Assembly: GCA_963575645.1 (NCBI GenBank)
Contig: OY754469.1
Location: forward strand, 49,682,753-49,746,752
Direction of reading: 5' to 3'
DNA length: 64,000 nucleotides
Source: Xanthostigma xanthostigma
Lineage: Eukaryota > Arthropoda > Insecta > Raphidioptera > Raphidiidae
Position numbers and translations under genes: made by a program. Shown piece after piece: positions 47,001 through 59,000 of the stretch. Positions within the stretch are counted from its first letter, which is position 1. Each line of letters opens with the position of its first letter. The notes under the pieces are model-generated. The model had not been told where the DNA came from, searched no databases, and saw only the letters and a program-made list of their open reading frames with translations.

Positions 47001-50000
47001 GTTCAGAGAGAGATTGTAAATTATAGAGGCTCAACAACTGAGAATCTGCCATACACAAACCGAATGGTACGAGCTTGGATTCCTGCGGGAGCGCTAATTC
47101 CCAAAAACCATTGGAAATGTTTCCCCTGAGGAATATTTTAACATTAGAATTTTCTGTATTTAGTATACCAAATATTTTAATTCATTTTTGCACATTCATT
47201 CTTACGACTATCGAAGTAAAAGATGCACAAATCACTTGACATCGTTGATGCCAATAAGACACAAAGTTTTCATCATCCTAGGATAATGAAGCATAAACTT
47301 TAAAACAATATAAACTATAAACATCACAAATCCCAACTATTTTTTATCACGCAGACGATTTTCAGGTTCTTTCTTCACAGTTAATTCTCTCCTCTCTACT
47401 CAACAAAATCACTGTAATATTAGGGATGAGAAATATAATCCAACACCACCAGCCTGGGAACAAGAATATTTCAACAAATGGCCAATCCTTATTTGAGATC
47501 ACTGTCACGAAATATAAAATGTTAAAAAACATTAATAAAAGCCACATTTAAAAAAATGTTCAATGAAAACATCTGTACTTTGTCTACATTTAAAAAAACA
47601 TACCACATCCCTACTGCCTTCTCACCTTCTCCAAATATTCTTGCCATGATTGCCTTCCTCTTTCGTTGTTATTGCACGAAGTAATTTAAAACCGTTGTCT
47701 TTATTTGTGACAAAGTTTTCAGACGTTCCATTTCCAAAGTGCACTGGCCTATTTAGCTCCGCTCCGAACACTCAGATAATTAAAAATTCGTTGATCATAA
47801 GTGGATACCATGGAAGCATAATATTTTATATACTACTAAAGTTTATTTAAAACGGTTCGTCCCGGTTTCACCCGGGTATGATAGATGTAATTCTGCAAAT
47901 TGTATTTCGTTTGCGGCCCGGCGTCTGAACTAATAGTTTTGAGCAAATTCTATTGGATTTGCTTTGAAACTAATAGCTTTGAGCGAATTCTTACAGATGT
48001 CGCTACTTGGTACTAAAAAAGGGTTTTTTTGTTTGCGTCTGAACTACTAGCTTTTGTAAAATTCTATCAGATGTCGTTACAAGTTACTTAAACAGTTTTT
48101 TTTTTTGAGAAAACATCGTAATTTTTTACAAACTTTTTAATAAAAACTATCCTATAGCGTAAGTTGCACCAAGTAAGACACATTTACAAAATTTCATTAA
48201 AATCGGTTCAGTGGTTTCGAAGATCAGCGGGGCCAAAATTGTGACACGAGAATTTTATATAATATATAGATTAGCAGGAATGGTGTCAGGGCTCGAAAAA
48301 AAATATGTTTTTGCCGACCAGTGATAATTCACAACTTTAAAATTAAATATGTAAGATTCACTACATAAAATATTGCAATACATATTTTTCGACTTTATTT
48401 AAACGTAAAATGGCTGATAAAAATCAGCGATCTCTCGGCTGTGAATTGTTTTTTTTTCTATAAATATGTAATTTGTTACAGAACTCAGAAAACAATGGTA
48501 TCAGATCGTCTAGAAAATGTAACGCACACCATCAAGCGGCTCCTCGATGACTACGATATTCGACTTAGACCAAATTTTGGAGGTAATGCAATCTACTATT
48601 CGTACCGTCAGTTAGATTAACAAATGAACATCTGAATGTTTTCCTGTTTTCACTCTAAACAGTACAATGATAGATAAAGCAAAATAGCATACCAACGATT
48701 TTATATAGAATACTAGCGGCCCGTCCCGGATTCATCCGGGTGCAATAGATATAATTCTGCAAAATGTATTTCTTTTGCGGCCTGGCGCAAGATTCCGATT
48801 TCGCGCCCTAAAATTTTGTTGGATAATATAATATTTACACCCCCTTTTGACCCCATTAGGAGTTGAATTAAAAAAAAAAACGCTGAAACAAGGGTTTGTT
48901 TTTTTCATGAAGAGTGCGTATGTTGAATTGGGCTTTTGAATGAATTTTTTTTTGTCATAAATGGAAAGATCGTATATAAGTTTTGTAACAAAACTATTTT
49001 TCTTTTTTTTATTTTCGTTATAATTCAAAAGTTATATCAAATTAAAAATAAATTTTTGTACCCAGTTCCGAGAACGCGCCGACATTTCCCGAACATAATG
49101 TGACGTCATAATGTTTTAGTCAATACACATGTAGAAGCCATTGATAGTATACTGCGTATATACATTTTACCATTATGACGTCACAACTGTCAAAAACAAT
49201 TTTAGTGCGTTTGCAGTCACGTGATTTTTTTTAATATTTTATCAATTTTAAATTGCTTATAATTAATTTAAAAAAGTTTATTGAAAGTTTTTCGCATCGA
49301 TTATTAATATTATTTATAATAAAGTTTTAAAATACAATAAAAAAATCGATAATTATTTTTTTTTCAAAAGCCTAATTCAATGTCTCTCATTTTAACGATT
49401 TTTGAAATATGACCATTTTATCAGAAACCTTTACACCTCCTTAGGATGCGAATTTCAAAAAATCCCTTCTTAGTGGGTGCTTACATCATAAAAGGAACCT
49501 ACAGTCCAAATTTCAAGTTTATAGTTCAAGCGATTTGATCTGAGCGTAAACATTTCCTACAACAGAAAGATCCGAGCTTACCGCTGCTGTCAAAAATCCG
49601 GTTTTTTTGCTGCATGTTACGTGCCCGAGTTCGAACAACATTGTTCAATGGTATTCTGATTCACAAACTACTTAGATTCGCTACCAAGGGCAACTTTACT
49701 CTATTATTACGTGATGAAGAGGTGTCGGAACATTAATGCCTGAAGCAAAACACTGAAATGCTCTTTGCCTCCGCCGCACGACTCATCTTGCGGAAAAAGA
49801 AGAAGCGTACTCGAGTCAGTAAACTGCGCTAAATATTCGCCGCATGACATTCTGCAGCTTGCAAGTTGCAACGCAAACTTTAAAAGAAAAATAAATTAAA
49901 AAGGAACGATGTGCTTTTGTCTCAAAGGTTTGGATCAACTAAACGTTAGCAAGTCTGCCTTTATGTAAAAAAAAACACCTAGGGCTAGATCACGTAATAA

Positions 50001-53000
50001 TGGCAAAACAAATAAAGTTCAAAAACAAATAGTTTTACTGAACGGTGTTAGGACAAATCTGACTAGGTCAGTTCTGATAAAGTTGATTTCTAAGTCAATC
50101 TAACCACGCTAAGCATTTGATATTTTTTAATTGCAACAGTACCGACTACATGCTTTTAAAAAACTTGATACTTAAACCTTGGTTATTTCTCTAAAGTTCT
50201 CTAAAGGACCCCGCACAAACCTTATAGGATTTGGCTCTCGGTTAAATTGATCGAAAATGGTTTTATTTTATAGTTTAAAGGTCACTAAAAAAATATGTCC
50301 ATGGGCGCATAGCCTAAAAGATTTTTAGCTATAGATATATTTAGTGAGATTTTCCATTGAATTCTGCACAATCTTAAAAAATCCTGAGCTCTAGAAATAT
50401 GTTTTCGAGTGCGCTGAATCCGAATATGACATTATTATTTTATACAGGAAGACACCTTGCAACATTAGCTAGTTTACGATTTTTATCCTATTTCTAAAAA
50501 AAAGCACAAAAGTTGAACATGGAACATGTTTGTGAATTCAATGGATATCTCTATATCTAAAATCTCGCTAAACATATCTGTAGCTAAAAATGTATTGGTT
50601 TTTAGGCTATGCTTACTTTTTCTTAGTAACCTTTAAACTATAAAATAAAAGCACTTTCGATCAATTTAATCGAGAACCAAATCCCTTAAGGTTTGTGCTG
50701 GGTGCTTTGTTAATAAGAAATATTACTTCTAGATATTCATTGTTTACTGTGTAATACAGTATTTAAATTAAAGAGTTTTTTAACATTTGTCGTTTTTTGA
50801 TAATGTTCTACTAATTCGCTAGTCAATATTATACGGATTATTCTACTTCGCTTTTTAAATATTGTATTTATAAAGTCATTAGCAGATAAATATCGGCACA
50901 TTTTAAAATTTAGAGTAAATATTTTCCAAGATATACAACGGATTAACATCAATTAATTTTTATTTTCAGGTGACCCACTTTCTGTTGGAATGGACCTGAC
51001 AATAGCTAGTTTTGATTCAATATCAGAAGTGAACATGGTAAGATAAAAGCAATTAATTTATTTTTATAAATTTCTTAATTTTTAAATGGAACTTAATTTG
51101 AAATATACATTTCAACTCTTTACCTATTACGGTTCATCAGATACAGCCCGCTGACAGACAGACGGACGGACGAACAGCGGAACCTTAGTAATATGGTCCC
51201 GTTGGGTAGGGAATCCTAAAAAAGGAATCATTATTTGACAATTTTTGTCTTATTAAAGACGCGTAGCATTTGTTTTCAAGGCAGCTTTGAATAAAACATA
51301 CCTTTGTTTGACGATGTATTTAAGTTCGTCAATGCTACCACTAGAAACATCAGAAGCATATGCAATTATTCCGCCTCTCTTCAGTGATTCCCCGTTTGGC
51401 AATTCCTTCCTCGTGCATTGACCTTCCCGTCACTCTGAGGTTATCCGGATTCCAGTTTAAACGCTATACTTGACATCTAATATACATGCGACGCGACGTT
51501 TCTTTCTTGCAAATTTATTCAATTTAGAATTGATTTTACGAAATACAATTAGAACGAAACAAGAACATTTAAAAGGAACACATTGATGTCCTGGTTGTGT
51601 TGTTTTCTTTTTAAAATATAGTCGAACTTTCGTTTTAATAAAAAAAATGTAAATGTACAATACAGACTTGAAATATAACGTATGCAAATTTAATTTTCCA
51701 AAAATCGACATATAGATGTCATAAATTTTCAATTACAGAAATTATCAACAGTGTAAACTCTATATAGCGACACTTAAGGAACTGTGCACTTTGTGACGTT
51801 AAACGGAGGGAAGAAATAATCCATTAATATTTTTTTACTATAATAATTATGTATTTACTCATCATAATAATATATAAAATTTACAACTGACTAACAAACA
51901 TTCATACTATCACAATAAACATATGAAAGATAATCCCAACAAACAAAAGAACGGTACGCATGATGCCGACAACAAAGTAACAAAATAACAAACAAGTACT
52001 GTTTATTGTTTAATGATGACGTATTATTGTCGTTATTTAGAGTGTATTATTGTATGAGCAACAAGGGAAACCAACTAAAGCTAAGTAATTTCGACGTTTT
52101 AAGGAGTTCGTCGTTATATCGAGTTTACAGTATTTTTTTTTTATTAGTTATCATGGTTACACTATTTTCGTTACGGCGCGTCGTTACGTTAAATTCAGTC
52201 TGCTGTACTTTGAAAAAGGTTAAAGGACTGTTGAAGCATTTATTAAAATATCTTTAAGGAAACTTCCTGCATGACTCCTGATAAAGCTGATGTTTTAAAA
52301 AATGAAAGTAATTACACGTTATAAAGAAGAAATCCTTATGTAGCGAAAAGACATTGACCACCAGCTCAGAGTGTGTACTTGACCCTATTTTCTGTTCCTG
52401 TCCCCGTTAAGGGAGAGCAGTGGCTTTTGTTAAAAGGGAGGTAATCAAAAGAAAAATGCTCAGCGATTTATCACGTTAACAGTGGTAGCTTGTACTGAAA
52501 ATATTGCTTGTTGGAAACAGTTATCACAGCTGTTATTGTTATTTGTAAATAACCGGTTACGAATAAAAAAATTACCGTTTGTTTATTACTAGAAACTAAT
52601 AAATTGATGTTTCAGTTTGTAATAAAAATACATTTAACTTGCGATTTCAGGCAGACAGACAGACAACGGGACAGATGAAACTAAATGAAAGCTTGTAAAA
52701 CCGTATATATTTCCGATATGCATTTTATAATAATAATAACTTTATTGGCATATGTAAACCTTTGTTTATATTTACATAGCCTGTAAATTGTGTAATGTAA
52801 TAAATGGTTGTGTTTGATTTAATTAAAAGTTTATTTTCTTCTTTTTAACAAATAAAAAAAACAAAAAACACGTGAAAATGCTACAAAATATTCTCTCTTC
52901 CCAACGATCGTTTCGGACATTACGTCCATCATCAGAAGTACAGACTAGTGATGTGCCGGATATTCGTATCCGTATCCGCGAATGTCCGAGGGAGAAGAAA

Positions 53001-56000
53001 GATCCGTATCCGTTAGTTTTTGGCGGATCTTTACCTTATTAATTTTCAATTCATAGATGAAATTTTATGTATTTATACGTGATTAGGTAATAATGAAAAA
53101 CTGTTAAATTCCATTCAGATTATTTTTTATTTTTTTAAATCGTATTTGGCACCTTTATATTGCAAACATTTATCGTAGTGAGTACCAATAGTACATAACT
53201 CAAAGGTACTAAAAAACTATCTTTATAATGAGATATTGCACATCGATCTTTGGAAAGAGACAATCTGTTATGAGACTTAACTCTTAAAGAGGTCAATAAC
53301 TTTTATCCGTAACAGATAGTCTCTTTCCAAAGGTCGATGTGCAATATTTACCGCCGCGTACTCTAAGAAAGTTAAGATCCGTATCCGTATCCGCGGATCT
53401 TGAAACCAAAAATCCGTATTCAGATCCGTATCCGCGGATATACATTATTAACGTTCCGGCACATCACTAGTACAGACATATACTGATTTATTTGAAGATG
53501 CAATTGTTTATAAAGGGTTACCGAAAATTACCTTTATTTATTTTAAAAAATTACCTTTTTAGTGCATTAAAAAAAGTCTAATCTTTGATCCTGCCCTAGC
53601 ACTGGTATTTCAAGTTGGGCAGGAAATCCTCTAAATTATGTATTTATTAAATATGTATGTTATTCTATCTTTATTTGAGGAAAATAAATTTTGAATTTAA
53701 ATTTTTGAACGTCTGATTAGAACTCTTCAATAATAGTATATTGTGCGACTAGTGAGAGAAGGAGAAGATTATATGAGCGTGAAATTTGCCGCACGAGCGT
53801 AGCGAGTACGGTAAAACGCACGCGAGTGGAATATTCTCCTTCGATGAATGGTCGCACATAATACTTTATTCAACTAGCAGGAGTAATATGTAATCGGGGC
53901 CCTGATAAAAGAGGGAAAAATAATAAATCACTTCATTGGTTGACGTACCCACCGTCAGTGTATGCACACAAGATTGCCATGACTTTCACTGAATTGCGAT
54001 GCTGTTTTCATATATACAATACCGCCTACCACGTTCCTATTGGTCCAGAAGCTGCGTGCAGTTTTTTTTCATTATTTCACGCTTGGGCTTGCTACTGAGT
54101 TTCTATTGGTCCAGAAAATTCATTATCACACTGTACGGCTTATTATTAGCACTCTACGCGTCAACATGAAGTAATTTATTATTTCTCCCGAGTTTAGCAG
54201 GGCCCCGAAATTACATATTACTCACGCGTGTTGAATAAATAAAATTATCGACCAATTTTTCAGACAAATATATTAACAAAAAAATATTATTTGTTAATAT
54301 ATTTGTCTGAAAAATTGGTCGATAATTTTATTAACTGAGCATTAAAAAAAGTTTGTTTTTAAAAATGTTTTTACTATTAATCTTTTTTTGTGACTTTTCG
54401 ATTCTACAATTCATTGTTTTCTTCAATAAATAACAGACGTTAATCAAAGATTTGATCATTGTTTTCTTTTTAAATGTACCATTTTAATTGGTTGGTTCTG
54501 AATGGATAAGTACTTAAAGGTCACCATTTAGACGCTCCCGTCGCCGATACATTTTCCAATTTCCGCGCGTACATTCCCCCCTCGTATTCACCGTATTTCA
54601 CCGTTTACAAGCACCTTCAATATGATGTGCAAATCTATCAATGTGAAGGCACATAAAGAGCTTATGCTCCACGCGAGGAAATGTGTTCCTCGTACATATA
54701 AGCTGCTTGATAAATCGAGAACCCTTCCGATATTATCCGCGCCATTCGCGTTTTCTCTAGAAAATCAATTTTCATATCGTTTTTTTTTTCAACTCCTTTC
54801 GCGTTAATTAAAACAATTTGTGAGGTTTACTGTACCAACAAATTATTTAATTTCCATCGTTTTTAATTGTACAGCTTTTTATCAAAAAATGACCCGATGA
54901 TGAGTTATGGCACCGCAATAAAACAGTAGAATTGATTTCAAATTTTCAGAACACCTTGTACCTTATTTAAAGGATTATCTTATAAATAAATATAATATTT
55001 ACAATTAGGAACGTTTGGACTCGAACACAATAGCAGCCGAGGTTCAGTAATCATTGAAGGTCTTATCAATATGCCTCTTGTTACAGGATTATACAATAAC
55101 AATGTACCTTAACCAGTATTGGAAAGACGAAAGGCTGGCTTTCAGCAACGATGAAGAAGTTTTGACACTCTCTGGAGACTTTGCTGAAAACATCTGGGTG
55201 CCGGATACTTTTTTTGCCAACGATAAAAACAGGTACCTACTTACCAACTATTCGTACAAATGCAAGTACTCACCACTCTCCATTACCGTAACCCAATTCC
55301 GTGTTTCAAGTAATCAAATATCTAAAGGCCGCTGCATACGAGGCTAGAAACGCTGCTAGATTCCTTGCTAGATTTGCCTACTAGTTTTCTAGCGCTGGTT
55401 TTCTTGATTGCTGTTATGTGCTCGCTTCACACGAGACTATTTTTCAAGTTTGTTTTGTGGATAGATCTGATGCGCGCGCAGTGACAGTTCAAAAATAAAC
55501 ACAGAGCAAAACGTGTCTGTTGTCTGACTGAGCAGAATGACGCCATGTTGGTTTGTGGGCGTTTGTTCAAGTGCCCATGTGACAAGATACTGCTTCCTGA
55601 TTGGTTCTTGGCAGCAGATCAAGCAGGGAAAATAGCCCCTGTTCTAATTTTAAAACCTATCTTGTGAGCTAGCAGGCCAGCCCACAGTGACGTCATTTCC
55701 AGCTTCGTAACCAGCCTACCGGCTAGCAGAACTATTAGCAACGTTTCTAGCCTCGTGTGCAGCGGCCTTATTGTCTGATATTTTTTTTACCAAATAATCT
55801 ACTAAAATCATTTGTTTGTTCTTTTAGATATTTGCATATTTGAGAAATGCTATATTATGCTGTAATGAATAATCCGCCATGAATTTGAATGTGATTGGAT
55901 TGTTTAATGATTCGATATCTTAATATAAACTTTTCACTCATTCAGTATTCGACAAGTATTGTTTATGTTTTCAACAAAAGCAAAAAAATTAAAGGAATTT

Positions 56001-59000
56001 GTATTACTTTAAGTTATTCTTGTAGTAAAATATATTAAAATGCCCTGTCTTTCTTCGTATTTGTTCAAAATTCTGTCGTTTGTTTACCGTAGGACAAGAA
56101 AGATTCATAGAATGGCACTAAGTAACACCACAAATTAAATAAAAGTTTATATATTTTATATTTTTTCTATAAAATTCAGAAAATTCTATCGACATTATAT
56201 TAACAAAAAAGGAATGCATTATTTATAATCCTTTGGATAAATGATACTGTCCACTAAAAAATGATTATCTTCAGTTTTCTGCACGACGTCACGGAGCGTA
56301 ACAAGCTGGTGAGATTAAATGGCGACGGCAGCATTACGTACGGAATGCGATTCACGACGACCCTCGCCTGCATGATGGACCTGCACTATTATCCCCTCGA
56401 CTCACAAAACTGCACCGTCGAAATTGAGAGCTGTACGTAAATTGCAATAGTAATAATATTGCTATATATAATAATTAAAAAAAAAAATCCGGTTGAACGG
56501 CAAATAATGTCATCCTGAATGTATTTCTAAAGATCTCCCAACTGAAACGTTTATTAAAAACAGTAGGAAACCAATTTAATTCAAAATCCAATTTAAAATA
56601 TGACATGTATTCAGTTCATCTCAGATTTATGTTATTTTGCATGAATTAAATAATGTCTATGTTCATTTCAATTTTGTTCAATTAGCTTTGAATTAAAATT
56701 AATACAAGCGTGTTAATAACGATGAATACAATGATATCTCGTTAAAATAAACAACCCCTATAGTCGTATAAGTCCCGATGTCGCTATATCAATTTCAGAC
56801 TGGACGTAATAATCGAAAACAATAATTAACTAATTTCGACTGTCTCGTCATTGTTATTAAGAATAATTTATCAACGCGGTATATCTTCGAATTCTATGCG
56901 AATCTGGATTTAAACGTTTCTCTTTTATGGTAGTTGTTTTTATAATTAGTTTTATTTATTAATAAATATGTGTTATTATGTAACCAAGGGCGTAGACATT
57001 TTTTTTCTAGAGGGGGGGGTAAAGCAAAAAATATTTTTTAAGTTTTATTAATATCACACAACAATACTCACGAAGGAAGGTGTCAAGAAAAATATTAATT
57101 CCCCAACCAATTTTACAAATTTTTTGCAAGAAGTATTTCTAAATTTTATTTTTTAGCCAGATATCCGCATTAGTTTCATTTTTTTTTTTGTTTTATTAAT
57201 ATGGTCCTGGGGGGTAATTAACCCCTCTATCCCCCCTATCTACGCCCTTTAAATTTCAAACTGAATAATCTCTGCCTTCGATTCTCAATTATTTATGGCA
57301 CGCTGTTTTACTATTTAATAGTAAAATATTTTTTCAAAAATTATAGAAATATTTAACAATTTTAATTTCAGAAAAAAAATTTTGAGTGAATTTTTTTTAT
57401 GTGGTGACATAATAAAAATACATTATTTTTATGTCATGACATAAAATTAAATGCTTATACGTAGGAAGAGATAGGAAAAACGACGAATTATAATTATGTC
57501 ATGACAGAAAAATAATGTATTTTTATTATGTCATGACATAATGATAATGTATTTTTATTATGTCACCACATAAAAAAAATCACTCAAAATTTTTTTTTCG
57601 GAAATTAAAATTGTTAAATATTTTTATAATTTTTGGAAAAATATTTTACTAAAACGGCGTGCTATAAAAGTATTTAAAATTATTTTTATGTCGCAAGATA
57701 ATAAAAATACATTATTATTATGTCATGACATAATAAAAATACATTATTTTTATGTCATGACATAATTATAATTCGTCGTTTTTCGTATCTCTTCCTATGT
57801 ATAAGCATTTAATTTTATGTCATGACATAAAAATAATGTATTTTTATTATGTCATGACATAATAATAATGTATTTTTATTATGTCACCACATAAAAAAAA
57901 TTCACTCAAAATTTTTTTTCTGAAATTAAAATTGTTAAATATTTTTATAATTTTTGGAAAAATATTTTACTATTAAATAGTAAAACGGCGTGCCATAATT
58001 ATTCGTTCGGTAGAAGCGTTCGAGCGAATATAATAATAATAACAAACTTTATTTTAAAAAAAACATGTATACATGTGTAAATAGCGTCACCAGTTGCATT
58101 AATTACAGATTACAGAATTCTTCCAGGGAATAATAAGTTTTTTTTATTAAATGTGTTTTTAACTTATTTTTGAATTTTAGATTGTTTTCTATAGTTTTAA
58201 TATCTTCAGGGATTTTATTCACAAAAAACAATTTAAAATTGCATCAAATGAATATTTGCCCCTGTGAATGTGTAGTCAAAATATAATTAGCCATTTTGTG
58301 ATTATTTCAGACGGATATACAGTCATGGACGTCGTGATGTACTGGATGGAGACACCGGTACGCGGAGTTGAAGAAGCAGAGCTTCCACAATTTACGATCA
58401 TCGGTTACGAAACAAACGACAGGAAAGAAAGATTAGCTACCGGAATCTACCAGAGATTATCGCTTTCGTTCAAACTTCAAAGAAACATCGGTTACTTCGT
58501 GTTCCAAACATACCTGCCCAGTATTCTCATCGTGATGCTGTCCTGGGTTTCGTTTTGGATTAACCATGAAGCAACCAGTGCCAGAGTCGCTTTAGGCATG
58601 TCAAAAATACTATTGTTGCTAGAAGATTCTACAGAACCCATAGTCGTCCCAACAGGGTGCCCCCTGTTGGGACGACTATGGGTTCTGTAGAATCTTCTAG
58701 CAACAACAACAATGGAAAACAGGTCGCCAACTAAACCCGACCTTCTGAAAATTGCCTAGAGAATGCAATGCATGTAAACCTTGAGATGCTTCCAGAACAT
58801 TCTATAGGTGGGGGACGAAGCTATAAAATGTTCTGGATGCATTCTTGTTTAATATTTTTCAGTAGTCGGTTTTTAGTTTTACATCTTATTTTTTTATTGT
58901 ATTAAATTGTCAAATGTTTTTGTGCTAAGGCATCACGACCGTTCTAACGATGACGACTATCAGCACCGGCGTGCGCAGTTCGCTACCGCGCATCAGCTAC

